Shown here: piece after piece, positions 53,535 through 62,587 of the stretch
Position numbering within the stretch: the stretch's first letter is position 1
How the letters are laid out: each line of letters begins with the position of its first letter
Assembly: GCA_944391565.1 (NCBI GenBank)
Contig: CALXUB010000005.1
Location: forward strand, 35,864-99,863
DNA length: 64,000 nucleotides
Reading direction: 5' to 3'
DNA from: an uncultured Alphaproteobacteria bacterium
Lineage (GTDB): Bacteria > Pseudomonadota > Alphaproteobacteria > CAAHEQ01 > UBA3637
Program-made: the position numbers and the translations under genes
Notes under the pieces: generated by a model
The model's database searches: none
The model's input: the letters and a program-made list of their open reading frames with translations, nothing else
What the model was told of the DNA's origin: nothing

Positions 53535-54389
53535 TTACGGATAAACCTTTTTGAAGGTCGGCGTCACCATGCGTTTCATGGTCACTTTCGCCGCCCAGCG
53601 CGTATAAGCACAAGCTTTGGCATCTTTTGTTTTCGGCAAACAAACCGTTGTTCCCACATAGTAAGAACCGGGAGCCAAATCTTTAAACGCGAAATGGCCG
53701 TCTTTATCGGTTTTCACCATTTTGTTAAACGGAATGACACGTTGATCCGCCGTTGCCAAATATTCGCGACCGGCCCAGCCACGACGATACCATTCATCGG
53801 AATAGCTGGTGACAGGGTTGATAAACACGGTCGTATTGGCAAAGCATTTTTCCGAACCGTCTGCCAAGGGGAAACACAATTTCCCCTGGATGGATGCATT
53901 GCCTTTTTGCGCATAAGGAGCGTATTCGGCCTCAATATATTTTGCCTTGCGCGGCACAGGCGGCGGGCAAGCCGGCGCTTTGGTTGTGACGGCCGGCATA
54001 TCTTTGGCCGTAAAAGGCTTTTTCACGACATTTTTTTGCACCCCACGTTGCATGCCCGGAGCGGGCCGAGCCGGTTGTCCCGGACGCACGCCATGCGGAT
54101 GAGCTTTTCCCGGCTGAACCCTTTGATGCGGCATCGGCGCGGGCGGACGCAGGCGGCGCATTTGTTCACGACGCAATGCTTGAGCCACATAAGGCCGGCA
54201 GTCGTTTTTAGACCGGAACGACACGTCATATTTAAAACAAACCACACTCAGCACCACAAATTCAAACAACAGAAAAATCACCAGCAAATAAGCCAGCCCT
54301 TTATAAGACGGCTCGGGTGTTTTGACTTGCTCTTTTGCCGTCGGCCGAACGTCGACGGACGAAGTTTTTTTCTCTTTTTTCAAAACCAT
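53535..54389 (-). CDS. Membrane-anchored proline-rich protein with a carboxypeptidase-regulatory-like domain
   Basis: 284 residues. One membrane helix (about 30-52) follows a charged start. A Pro/Arg/Gln-rich region (about 80-145) is followed by a beta-sandwich-like domain: ASIQGKLCFPLADGSEKC, AGREYLATADQRVIPFNKMV, DKDGHFAFKDLAPGSYYVGT. The latter pattern is the carboxypeptidase-regulatory/SD-repeat-like fold. Cysteine pairs in that domain suggest disulfides, so it faces the periplasm. Function unknown. Confidence 0.65.
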   Translation of the reverse strand: MVLKKEKKTSSVDVRPTAKEQVKTPEPSYKGLAYLLVIFLLFEFVVLSVVCFKYDVSFRSKNDCRPYVAQALRREQMRRLRPPAPMPHQRVQPGKAHPHGVRPGQPARPAPGMQRGVQKNVVKKPFTAKDMPAVTTKAPACPPPVPRKAKYIEAEYAPYAQKGNASIQGKLCFPLADGSEKCFANTTVFINPVTSYSDEWYRRGWAGREYLATADQRVIPFNKMVKTDKDGHFAFKDLAPGSYYVGTTVCLPKTKDAKACAYTRWAAKVTMKRMVTPTFKKVYP

Positions 54390-54446
54390 AAGAACCTCCC
54401 TTTCATGTCGATGGTTTTTCTATGATAAAAAGCTTTTGAACGGCTG

Positions 54447-55166
54447 TCAAGGGGTAAGCGCGGCGCTGGCCGTTTCGATGCGTTTTTCCAGCTCGGCCAA
54501 AAACGCGCGGCGAGGCAATCCCGGCTCGATGGGCGGCAAAAATTCAAACGTGCACACACCGGGGTAGCGCCAAAAAGAGTTCTTCGGCCAAAAATAGCCC
54601 GTGTTCAGGGCCACCGGCACAACCGGCACCCGACATTCGTCATAAATCAACGCCACACCGGGATTGTAGTGTGTCGGCGCGCGCGGCTTCATCCGCGTGC
54701 CTTCGGGGAAAATCATAATGTTAAAACCGTCCTTTAACCGAGCCTTGGACTTTTCCAACAAATACCGCATGGCGGCCGTTCCGGCTTTGCGATCAATGGC
54801 TATGCTGCCCGTTTTGAAAAAATACCAACCGGCCACCGGTATCCATAACAAGACTTTTTTCAACACATAAATCCCGTTCGGCACCATCATATGAAACAGC
54901 ACCGTTTCCATGGCCGACTCGTGTTTGGAGGCCACAATATAGCCGTCTTGCCGCGGCAAGTTTTCCAATCCTTTGATTTCCACGCGAATGCCGCAGATCC
55001 ACCGAAGCGTCCAACGATTCATGTGCGCCCAGCTGCGCGGCACCCAGTTCGCGGCCTTTGCCGTTCCGAAAAAAGCCGCGACACAAGCTACGCCCCACAA
55101 CAGGGTATAACTGTAAAAGAACACCATGAAAATCAATGAACGAATAACAATGCCTGTTTTTTTCAT
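54447..55166 (-). CDS. plsC: 1-acyl-sn-glycerol-3-phosphate acyltransferase (PlsC-like)
   Basis: 239 residues. One N-terminal membrane segment is followed by the acyltransferase motifs: IVASKHESAMET (H-x4-E, instead of H-x4-D), GSIAIDRK, and FPEGTRMKP; then VPVVPVALNTG. It makes phosphatidic acid from lysophosphatidate. It shares a 4-bp overlap with the DUF218 gene and belongs to the ftsE-ftsX-DUF218-plsC operon. Confidence 0.9.
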   Translation of the reverse strand: MKKTGIVIRSLIFMVFFYSYTLLWGVACVAAFFGTAKAANWVPRSWAHMNRWTLRWICGIRVEIKGLENLPRQDGYIVASKHESAMETVLFHMMVPNGIYVLKKVLLWIPVAGWYFFKTGSIAIDRKAGTAAMRYLLEKSKARLKDGFNIMIFPEGTRMKPRAPTHYNPGVALIYDECRVPVVPVALNTGYFWPKNSFWRYPGVCTFEFLPPIEPGLPRRAFLAELEKRIETASAALTP

Positions 55167-55738
55167 ATAAATAAGCTCCTTAAAAATGACCTTAACACCA
55201 CGACCAAAAATTTGTTATATTCGACGAACAACAGCCAAAAATGCCGCGTATGGACAAGCTGCGTATCCATCTTTTTGGGAAAAACGGGATAGGGATAAAC
55301 CACCAACCGCGGAATACGCGTTTCGATTTCAAACAAGCTGCGCGGCATATGGTAAAAACTGGTCACCAACAGCACCGAACGCACGTCGTTTTTTTGAATC
55401 CACATATCGGTTTCCATCGCATTTTCATAAGTGTTATCCGCCAAATATCCCAAATGAATCTTCGGCACCAAAGCATCGTCCGTTTCCGAAAACAACGCGC
55501 CCAGGGAAACTTTGCTGTTGACACCCGAAATAAACAAAGCATCGGCTTTGCCTTCGCGCAACAGGTCAACCGCGCGACTGATGCGATCAGCACCGCCGGT
55601 CAGCACAACAATCGCATCCACATTCGGCACTGTCGTGTATTTCAGGCTGAACGCATACAAACAAAACAGGCAAAACCCCAAAATCCAGCTTGTCAACGCC
55701 ACCACGCCGCCGTAAAAAACATAAGATTTCAGCTTCAT
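55163..55738 (-). CDS. DUF218/YdcF-like membrane protein
   Basis: 191 residues from ATG 55738; the frame is open to 55831 over ftsX. One membrane segment (about 7-30) precedes the DUF218 motifs AIVVLTGGADRISRAVDLL, ADALFISG, ADNTYENAMETDMWI and LLVTSFYHMPRSL. ElyC/SanA-type proteins of this fold affect peptidoglycan and envelope integrity; the biochemical activity is unclear. It is coupled by ATGA to both neighbours, in an operon with division genes. Confidence 0.85.
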   Translation of the reverse strand: MKLKSYVFYGGVVALTSWILGFCLFCLYAFSLKYTTVPNVDAIVVLTGGADRISRAVDLLREGKADALFISGVNSKVSLGALFSETDDALVPKIHLGYLADNTYENAMETDMWIQKNDVRSVLLVTSFYHMPRSLFEIETRIPRLVVYPYPVFPKKMDTQLVHTRHFWLLFVEYNKFLVVVLRSFLRSLFI

Positions 55739-56631
55739 ACCACGGCCTTCAGCTTTTTCAAAACTGTCATAAGCGCCGTCACAAACGACAACACTGCCGC
55801 CAAAAACGGCACCGACAACACCGTCACCCATTGCATTGCATGAAAACTGCCGGCTGCCAAAATCGGCTCTTGCAGCGGGTTAATCATGCTGGCCACCACC
55901 CACACGATCGGCAGGGCCAAAATAAATCCCACACAACCGCCCATAAAGGCCTTTATAAAACTGCGAGACGCATATTGCAGCGCAATCGTCGTGTCCCGCG
56001 CCCCCATCATGTGCAGCAATTTCAGCACCGGCCCTTGAACCGCCAGGCTGGACAACGTCGTCCAAATCACCGTAAAAGAGGTCGTTAAAATCAACAGCCC
56101 CAAAATAAACACAATCATGTTTTGAATCCCGCGCGCCATGTCAATCAGATGCGTCAACCACATGCGATGCGAATCCACCTGCGCCGCCGGAACAGTTTCG
56201 CTTAACGTTTGTTGAAAGGCCGCGAAATCAAACGCTTGATCTTTCTTTAACCGGACATCAATCAGTTTCGGTATGGGCAGCTCTTCGACTTTATCCAACA
56301 CACCCAACCACGGCTCCATCAGCGTGGCCATGTCGTCATCCGTCAGAACATCGGCGCCGGCCACACCGGCAGTTGTCTGCAACACCGCCAACACGCCGTC
56401 GACATCTGCCTGAACAGCCTCTGAGCGCGGCATGCCGGATACGTCATAAGTCGGCACTTGGATCGTCAAAGATCCCGCCACGGCCCGGTTCCAGGTCTGA
56501 ATGATATTGGTCAGGCTCAGACTGCCAAACAACGTCAGCGAAGCAATAAACACCATCAGCATTGTCATCCAGGATAAAAAAAGCGTGGATTGATCATGAA
56601 AAGGCAAAGCCCGTTTATGCGTGAACATCAT
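55735..56631 (-). CDS. ftsX: Cell division protein FtsX
   Basis: 298 residues with four membrane helices (about 14-40, 167-195, 220-245, 265-290) and a large periplasmic loop between the first two. The permease-type block LVVQGPVLKLLHMMGARDTTIALQYASRS-like (AVQGPVLKLLHMMGARD) is typical. It works with FtsE to control septal wall hydrolases. Start taken as ATG 56631, with a second ATG three bases later at better spacing from GGAGG. It overlaps ftsE by 17 bp. Confidence 0.88.
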   Translation of the reverse strand: MMFTHKRALPFHDQSTLFLSWMTMLMVFIASLTLFGSLSLTNIIQTWNRAVAGSLTIQVPTYDVSGMPRSEAVQADVDGVLAVLQTTAGVAGADVLTDDDMATLMEPWLGVLDKVEELPIPKLIDVRLKKDQAFDFAAFQQTLSETVPAAQVDSHRMWLTHLIDMARGIQNMIVFILGLLILTTSFTVIWTTLSSLAVQGPVLKLLHMMGARDTTIALQYASRSFIKAFMGGCVGFILALPIVWVVASMINPLQEPILAAGSFHAMQWVTVLSVPFLAAVLSFVTALMTVLKKLKAVV

Positions 56632-57343
56632 TTTCCTCCGTTGCATAAGTCAAAGCCGGCGGAATCAACTCCAAATGCCCTTGCGCCAAATGCAGCTGCG
56701 GCATGCCGAACTGGCGAATCAATGCTTGGTTGTGCGTGGCAATCAAAAGAGTCGTGCCTTGACGGTTCAGCTCCATAAACAAGCGCAAAATCCGGCCGGC
56801 CATGGCATCGTCCACATTGCCGGTGGGTTCGTCGGCCAACAGTAAATCCGGCTGGTTGATAACGGCGCGGGCAATCGCGATGCGCTGTTTTTCGCCCCCC
56901 GACAGCGTGACCGGCGATTGATCAATGCATTTTTCCAATCCGACCCAAGCCAACAATTCGACTACTCGTTTTTTGATTTCCGCCTCCCGCATGCCGATAA
57001 TCCGAAGCGGCAGAGCGACATTGTCAAACGTTGACAGATAATCCAACAATCGAAAATCCTGGAACACGACACCGATTTTTCGACGCAGCAAGGGCATTTT
57101 GCGGCGTTTTACTTCAGACAAATCCTGACCGAATAACTGAATACGACCCGCCGTCGGCCGCTGGTCCAGATACATCAGGCTCAACAGGCTGGTTTTGCCG
57201 GCGCCGCTGTCCCCCGTGACGAAGTGAAAAGAGCCGCGTTCCAATGAAAATTGGATATTCTTCAGCACTTCGGGACCGTCGTCATATTTTAAAAACACGC
57301 GATGGAAGTCCACAACCGGCATCAAAGAGGGCCTTGTCAACAT
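56615..57343 (-). CDS. ftsE: Cell division ATP-binding protein FtsE
   Basis: 242 residues. Walker A TGDSGAGKTSLL, Q-loop VFQDFRLL, signature LSGGEKQRIAIARA, Walker B LLLADEPTGNVD and H-loop IATHNQ. The FtsE-specific segment GVVFQDFRLLDYLSTFDNVALPLR is clear. It powers the FtsEX complex at the septum. Confidence 0.94.
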   Translation of the reverse strand: MLTRPSLMPVVDFHRVFLKYDDGPEVLKNIQFSLERGSFHFVTGDSGAGKTSLLSLMYLDQRPTAGRIQLFGQDLSEVKRRKMPLLRRKIGVVFQDFRLLDYLSTFDNVALPLRIIGMREAEIKKRVVELLAWVGLEKCIDQSPVTLSGGEKQRIAIARAVINQPDLLLADEPTGNVDDAMAGRILRLFMELNRQGTTLLIATHNQALIRQFGMPQLHLAQGHLELIPPALTYATEENDVHA

Positions 57344-57357
57344 TTTCTATTTCATCC

Positions 57358-57386
57358 TTGTCAAACGCTTCTTTTTCATTTATCGT
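57358..57386 (+). promoter_or_regulatory. Promoter of the zinc-ribbon gene
   Basis: TTGTCA (57358-57363), 17-bp spacer, TATCGT (57381-57386), about 44 bp upstream of the start, opposite ftsE. Confidence 0.5.
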
Positions 57387-57429
57387 AAGAAGAACAGTAA
57401 AACATTTTTAAAAAAAGAGCAATACTTTA

Positions 57430-58233
57430 ATGTTCACGATGTGTCCGAACTGCCACCGCATTTACGACGTCCCGGCTGAAAAAATCAAGCCCGGGCGGCA
57501 AAGCTTTCATTGCATGGCCTGCGACTTTACGTTTGAACAACAAACACAATCCGAAGAAGAACCCGATATCGTTCAGGAAACACCCGTCGATGAGTTGACA
57601 CCGCAACAAACACCGGCACAACCCGATCAGCTGGACACCCGCGAACGCGAAGAAGCGGCAACCGCTTCGGAAGAAGAACCGCGACCGGATTTCGGACCAA
57701 AGCTGCCCTCTTTTTTAACGGACAATCCCCTGTCTGAACCCTTACCCGAAACGCCGGACGCATTTGAACCCGTGACACAAAGAGCGCCGAAACATCGAAT
57801 AAGACAAGGGGCGGGTTGGATTTTAACCGCTGTTGTCCTGTTGATTTCCTTATTGATTGTCGGTCGATACGACGTTGTTCGTCACTTTCCGGCAATACAG
57901 CCGGTTTATACGCTGATCGGCCTGGAAACCGAACCGCTCGGCAACGGATTGGACTTCAAAGACACTTTTTTTGATATCATGCGGGAAGACGGAGTTCAGA
58001 CGCTGTTGGTCAAAGGCACGGTTGTCAATGTGTCGGACACGGACAAAAAAATGCCGTTTATTTGGCTGATTTTAACGGACGAAGCAGGAAACATCACCGA
58101 AGAACAAACGCTGGCGCCCGTCAAAGAAACCATCGCGCCGGGTGAAGTTTTGCCTTTTGAAACCAAAATAAAACCGATGAACCGGCTGACACGACAAATC
58201 GAGGTCACTTTTAAAAAGACGGAGGGCGCATGA
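57430..58233 (+). CDS. MJ0042-type zinc-ribbon membrane protein
   Basis: 267 residues. Residues 1-40 form a zinc ribbon: CPNCHRIYDVPAEKI and CMACDFTFEQ. An acidic linker (about 45-110) is followed by one membrane helix (about 128-148) and a beta-rich periplasmic DUF3426-like domain (DGVQTLLVKGTVVNVSDTDK, MPFIWLILTDEAGNI). This is a common architecture upstream of alphaproteobacterial operons; its function is unknown. It overlaps the next gene by 4 bp. Confidence 0.78.
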   Translation: MFTMCPNCHRIYDVPAEKIKPGRQSFHCMACDFTFEQQTQSEEEPDIVQETPVDELTPQQTPAQPDQLDTREREEAATASEEEPRPDFGPKLPSFLTDNPLSEPLPETPDAFEPVTQRAPKHRIRQGAGWILTAVVLLISLLIVGRYDVVRHFPAIQPVYTLIGLETEPLGNGLDFKDTFFDIMREDGVQTLLVKGTVVNVSDTDKKMPFIWLILTDEAGNITEEQTLAPVKETIAPGEVLPFETKIKPMNRLTRQIEVTFKKTEGA

Positions 58234-58979
58234 ACATCAAATGGATCGGCTGTCTGATGACGGGAAGTTTGCTGGCACTGCCGGCCGGCGCGGCTTGCTT
58301 GTTCGGCGACGCTTACCTGGCCCGCGGACAATATGAACAAGCCCGCCAAGTTTATGAAAACTGTGCAAAAGAGCAAAACGACCCGGGGGCACAATATGCT
58401 TTGGGACAGCTGTACCAAAACGGCACCGGCACACCGCAAAATATCAAACGCGCGTTGTTTTATTATCGGTTTGCGGCGGAAAACGGTTTGGCTTCAGCAC
58501 AACGGGCGTTGGCACAGCTGATGATGGATCTGGAACGAATGGGGGCGCCGGGTCGGGTCGCCTTACAGGACTATGAAACCAAAATCGGCGAGTTGAAAGA
58601 AACACAAAAAACAACAGCGGAACCGATCAAGGCGCGCGAAATGTCGGCCTATGCCTGGATGCTGTTGGCGGCGGAAAAAGCGGATAACAAATGGTTTTAT
58701 CCGGCCGGCGGTGACCAGGATCAACAAGCCGTTCGTCTGTTGCCCGGTTTGGAAAGTCGATACGGCAAATCCGCACGGGAACAGGCTGTGCGTCAGGCGT
58801 CCGCCTGGAAAGAGGACAAACTGCTGCGGGCGGCTAAAGCCGCATTGTCGGACAGCGAATATGCGACCTTTACCGACACATTGTACCCGCGTCAGGGCAA
58901 ACCTGACCCGGCCCGCCGATTGTTGGAGGTCAGCAAACTGAAACAACGCCTAACCGGCGAAGGACAATCTCATGACTAA
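58230..58979 (+). CDS. Sel1/TPR-repeat secreted protein
   Basis: 249 residues. A signal peptide (MTGSLLALPAGAA before CLFGD) is followed by one TPR-like helix pair (AYLARGQYEQARQVYENCAKE) and two Sel1-like repeats (PGAQYALGQLYQNGTGTPQN, ALFYYRFAAENGLASAQRALAQL). The C-terminal half is helical and unassigned. It probably scaffolds a periplasmic protein. It overlaps miaB by 8 bp. Confidence 0.8.
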   Translation: MNIKWIGCLMTGSLLALPAGAACLFGDAYLARGQYEQARQVYENCAKEQNDPGAQYALGQLYQNGTGTPQNIKRALFYYRFAAENGLASAQRALAQLMMDLERMGAPGRVALQDYETKIGELKETQKTTAEPIKAREMSAYAWMLLAAEKADNKWFYPAGGDQDQQAVRLLPGLESRYGKSAREQAVRQASAWKEDKLLRAAKAALSDSEYATFTDTLYPRQGKPDPARRLLEVSKLKQRLTGEGQSHD

Positions 58980-60321
58980 AAAAGTATTCATGAATACCAT
59001 GGGCTGCCAAATGAATGTTTATGACAGCACACGCATGCTGGACGCGTTGGCGGCTTTAGGCTGGACAGAAACACAAACGCCCGAAGAGGCTGACCTTTTG
59101 ATGGTCAACACCTGCTACATTCGCGAAAAAGCGGCGGATAAAGTGTTTTCCTGTCTGGGACGCTTTCAAGAAATTAAACAAGCGCGCGCCCGAAAAGGCC
59201 AAGACACTTTAATCGCCGTGGCAGGCTGTGTGGTGCAGGCGTTGGGAGACGCTGTCTTGAAAAAAGCGCACAGCGTGGATATTGCTGTCGGACCGCAGTC
59301 ATATCACAAACTGCCCGAACTTGTGACGCGGTTCAATCGCAAAACCGGCCGCAAAACCGTTGCCGAGTTCACCAGCGTTGAAAAGTTTGATACTTTGGCA
59401 CCGCCGGTTTCCCACGGATGCACGGCGTTTTTGGCCATTCAGGAAGGTTGTGACAATTTTTGCTCTTATTGCGTTGTGCCCTACACACGGGGATGTGAAT
59501 ATTCCCGTTCCGCACAAGCAGTGTTGGACGAAGCACGCGCTTTGGCGGACACCGGCGCCAAGGAAATAATGCTGCTGGGTCAAAACGTGGATTGTTGGCA
59601 CGGCGCGGGGCCGGACGGCAAACCGTGGCATTTGGCGCGATTGATCGAACGATTGGCCGAAATCGACGGATTGCAGCGAATTCGCTATACCACCAGCTAT
59701 CCCGTGGATATCACGGACGATATGATTGCCGCCCATCGTGATATTCCGAAATTGATGCCTTACATTCACTTGCCCATTCAATCGGGGAGCGATGCGGTTC
59801 TCAAGGCCATGAATCGGCGCTATAACGTTTCACAATATCTGGCGGTTGTGGATAAATTACGAACAGCGCGCCCCGATATTGCCGTTTCATCGGATTTTAT
59901 CGTGGGTTTTCCGGGGGAAACCGATGCGGATTTTGAACAAACGTTGGCGGTTGTGGATCAAGTGCGCTATGCTCAAAGTTATTCATTTAAATACTCGCCG
60001 CGGCCCGGCACACCGGCCAGCCTGATGAAAAATCAGGTACCGGAAGCCGTCAAAGCCGAGCGACTGTGCGTTTTGCAAACCAAATTACTGGCATTGCAAA
60101 AGGCCTACAATCTTCGGTTTGTGGGTCAAACGCTTCCTGTTTTATTAACCGAACACGGCAAAGAAAAAGGCCAACTGAACGGCTACAGCCCTTATTTGCA
60201 AAACGTGCATGTCTGCCTGCCCGAAAACCGGCTGGGCGACATCGTCGACTTGCACATCACGGGTGCAACGGCCAGCAGCCTGTCTGCCGAACCGGCTTCA
60301 TTGTCATCAAAGAGGAACTAA
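58972..60321 (+). CDS. miaB: tRNA-2-methylthio-N6-dimethylallyladenosine synthase
   Basis: 449 residues. It has three domains: UPF0004 with the first cluster (TMGCQMN, VNTCYIR, VAGCVVQ), the radical SAM domain with CDNFCSYC, and a C-terminal TRAM (VLLTEHGKEKGQLNGYSPYLQ...). It adds methylthio to i6A37 made by MiaA. Length and order match the family. Coupled to phoH. Confidence 0.95.
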   Translation: MTKKVFMNTMGCQMNVYDSTRMLDALAALGWTETQTPEEADLLMVNTCYIREKAADKVFSCLGRFQEIKQARARKGQDTLIAVAGCVVQALGDAVLKKAHSVDIAVGPQSYHKLPELVTRFNRKTGRKTVAEFTSVEKFDTLAPPVSHGCTAFLAIQEGCDNFCSYCVVPYTRGCEYSRSAQAVLDEARALADTGAKEIMLLGQNVDCWHGAGPDGKPWHLARLIERLAEIDGLQRIRYTTSYPVDITDDMIAAHRDIPKLMPYIHLPIQSGSDAVLKAMNRRYNVSQYLAVVDKLRTARPDIAVSSDFIVGFPGETDADFEQTLAVVDQVRYAQSYSFKYSPRPGTPASLMKNQVPEAVKAERLCVLQTKLLALQKAYNLRFVGQTLPVLLTEHGKEKGQLNGYSPYLQNVHVCLPENRLGDIVDLHITGATASSLSAEPASLSSKRN

Positions 60322-60322
60322 C

Positions 60323-61273
60323 ATGCAAATTACCAAAGAATTTCAAGATAATCGTGCGTTTTCAGGCCTTGTCGGTCCGCAAAACAGCCATCTGAAACAA
60401 ATCGAAACCGACATGGGCGTCACCATGCACATGCGCGGCAACCAAGTGACCATTGAAGGGTCTTCCCGCGATGTGCCGATGGTATCGGATTTATTGGATA
60501 TGCTGTATGAACGGGCACGAACGGCCGGCGACATTACGAATGAAGACATCGGTCGCGCGTTGCAAAAAATCATGGGCGGCGCTCCGGCCGGCAATTCGGG
60601 TGATTTAACTTTGCGCACCAAAAAACGGCATATCAATCCGCGCACACAGACTCAGGCCGATTTTATCGAAGCCATGAACCAATATGAAATGGTGTTCGGT
60701 TTGGGGCCCGCGGGAACCGGAAAAACCTTCCTGGCCGTTGCCAAAGCCGTTTCCATGATGTTGGAAGGCCGCGCGGAAAAAATCATTTTAACTCGTCCGG
60801 CAGTGGAAGCCGGGGAAAACTTGGGTTTTTTGCCGGGCGACCTGAAGGAAAAAATTGACCCGTATTTGCGACCGCTGTATGATGCGTTATATGACATGCT
60901 GCCGGCCGATCAGGTGGATAAAAAGTTGGAATCCGGTGAAATTGAAGTGGCACCGTTGGCTTACATGCGGGGACGAACATTGGCACACGCCGTCGTCATT
61001 TTGGACGAAGCGCAAAACACCACACCCATGCAGATGAAAATGTTTTTAACCCGCTTGGGCGAAGGATCACGCATGGTCATTAACGGCGATTTATCCCAAA
61101 CCGACCTGCCGCGCGGCGTCACATCGGGCTTGGCGGACGCTATTCAGGTCGTGCGGCATATTCCCGAAATCAAAATCGTCGAATTCAGTGAAAAAGACGT
61201 TGTCCGGCACGGGCTCGTGTCCAAAATCGTCAAAGCTTATGACGCAAGGAATAAAGATCAAAATGCCCTCTGA
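60323..61273 (+). CDS. PhoH-family ATPase
   Basis: 316 residues from ATG 60323, with AGAGGA upstream. The PhoH ATPase motifs are GPAGTGKTFLAVA (Walker A) and HAVVILDEAQN (Walker B), with PRTQTQADFIEAM before and GDLSQTDLPRGVTSGL after. An N-terminal KH-like part is present. RNA-linked ATPase in the miaB-phoH-ybeY operon. The frame upstream of the ATG is the wrong frame for a start. Confidence 0.92.
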   Translation: MQITKEFQDNRAFSGLVGPQNSHLKQIETDMGVTMHMRGNQVTIEGSSRDVPMVSDLLDMLYERARTAGDITNEDIGRALQKIMGGAPAGNSGDLTLRTKKRHINPRTQTQADFIEAMNQYEMVFGLGPAGTGKTFLAVAKAVSMMLEGRAEKIILTRPAVEAGENLGFLPGDLKEKIDPYLRPLYDALYDMLPADQVDKKLESGEIEVAPLAYMRGRTLAHAVVILDEAQNTTPMQMKMFLTRLGEGSRMVINGDLSQTDLPRGVTSGLADAIQVVRHIPEIKIVEFSEKDVVRHGLVSKIVKAYDARNKDQNAL

Positions 61274-61745
61274 CGGATTAGGACTGCAAATAAAAACCCC
61301 CGCCTGGCGACAAGCCGTGCCGCAGGTGCGTCAGTTGGTGCGCCGCGTTTTAAGCGCTGTTATTGATTTATCGCAGCATGAAGTCAGTGTCGTTTTAGCC
61401 GATGATGCTTTTGTGCAGACGCTTAACCGAACTTATCGCGGGGTGGACAAACCCACGAATGTGCTGAGCTTTCCTTTGCCGGCTTCGGATGTCCCGATGG
61501 CACCGCTGGGCGATATTGTGCTGGCTTTTGAAACCTGTCAGCGCGAAGCTCAAGCGCAAGGATTGACTTTGACCGCCCATACGGCGCATTTAGTGCTGCA
61601 TGGCGGGTTGCATTTGCTGGGATACGACCATATCTTGGAAAAAGAGGCCGTTCAAATGGAACATCTGGAAAGTTTAAAAATGCTGGAACTCGGGTTTGAT
61701 GACCCGTATCAAGGGGAAAAAACATGTCATTCATCGACAAAATGA
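61263..61745 (+). CDS. ybeY: Endoribonuclease YbeY
   Basis: 160 residues from ATG 61263, overlapping phoH by 11 bp; AAGGA lies ~12 nt upstream. The zinc site HGGLHLLGYDH (three His) is intact, as are TYRGVDKPTNVLSFPL and LGDIVLAFE. It matures 16S rRNA 3' ends and ribosome quality. It overlaps corC by 22 bp. Confidence 0.93.
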   Translation: MPSDGLGLQIKTPAWRQAVPQVRQLVRRVLSAVIDLSQHEVSVVLADDAFVQTLNRTYRGVDKPTNVLSFPLPASDVPMAPLGDIVLAFETCQREAQAQGLTLTAHTAHLVLHGGLHLLGYDHILEKEAVQMEHLESLKMLELGFDDPYQGEKTCHSSTK

Positions 61746-62587
61746 AGGAAAATCGCCGCCATAAACAAGAAGAAGATTCTGTTTTGGACGCACTGGAACA
61801 AATCATCGACGAACGTGAAGAACGCGGCGAACAACATCTGGTGGATCAACGGGAAATCCCGATGCTGAAAAACATTTTCCGCTTACGGGACATGCGCGTC
61901 CACAACATCATGACACCGCGTGTCGATATGGCCGCCGTTTCGCTGAACATCACGGCAGCACAGCTGAATAAGTCTATTTTAAAAGAAAAATTCACACGTT
62001 ATCCGGTGTTTGACGGATCATTGGACAACATTGTCGGCATTTTGAACGTCAAGGATGTTTTATTTGCGCTGATGAAAAAGAAAAAAGCCATCGTGGCCGA
62101 TTTAATGAAGCCGGACGTGTTGTTTGTTTCGCCGGCCATGCGGGCCCTGGACTTGCTGAAAGAAATGCAAAGTCGCCAAAGTCAAATGGCGATTGTCATA
62201 GACGAACATGGCGGTGCGGACGGATTGGTGTCGATGGAAGACCTGTTGGAAATGATTGTCGGCGAAATTGATGACGAACATGACGAACCCGGTGCCGTCT
62301 TAATCGAAGAAGTCAAAAAAGGCGTCATTGAAGCGGACGCCAAAGCTCGACTGGAGGCCGTGGAAGCCCTGTTAGGTCCCATTGCCACACCGGAAGAACG
62401 GGACAACCCCGATATCGACACCATCGGCGGATGGGTGGCCAACCTGGCGGGCCGCGTTCCGGCAAAGGGCGAGGTTATTCATCATCCGGCCAGCGGTTTT
62501 CGCTTTACAATCCTTAGCTCCGATCCGTCTCACATTCGCCGCATCCGCATTACGGGCAACCGAAAAAAACAAGAAGAAAAATCATGA
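61724..62587 (+). CDS. CBS-domain CorC/TlyC-type protein
   Basis: 287 residues. Two CBS domains (about 65-185; VHNIMTPRVDMAAVSLN, FTRYPVFDGSLDNIVGILNVKDVL, SQMAIVIDEHGGADGLVSMEDLLEMIVGEI) and a CorC_HlyC C-terminal domain (GGWVANLAGRVPAKGEVI). This matches the soluble CorC subfamily linked to magnesium/cobalt efflux. Fourth gene of the miaB operon; lnt usually follows here but is replaced by a transglutaminase-like gene. Confidence 0.9.
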   Translation: MSFIDKMKENRRHKQEEDSVLDALEQIIDEREERGEQHLVDQREIPMLKNIFRLRDMRVHNIMTPRVDMAAVSLNITAAQLNKSILKEKFTRYPVFDGSLDNIVGILNVKDVLFALMKKKKAIVADLMKPDVLFVSPAMRALDLLKEMQSRQSQMAIVIDEHGGADGLVSMEDLLEMIVGEIDDEHDEPGAVLIEEVKKGVIEADAKARLEAVEALLGPIATPEERDNPDIDTIGGWVANLAGRVPAKGEVIHHPASGFRFTILSSDPSHIRRIRITGNRKKQEEKS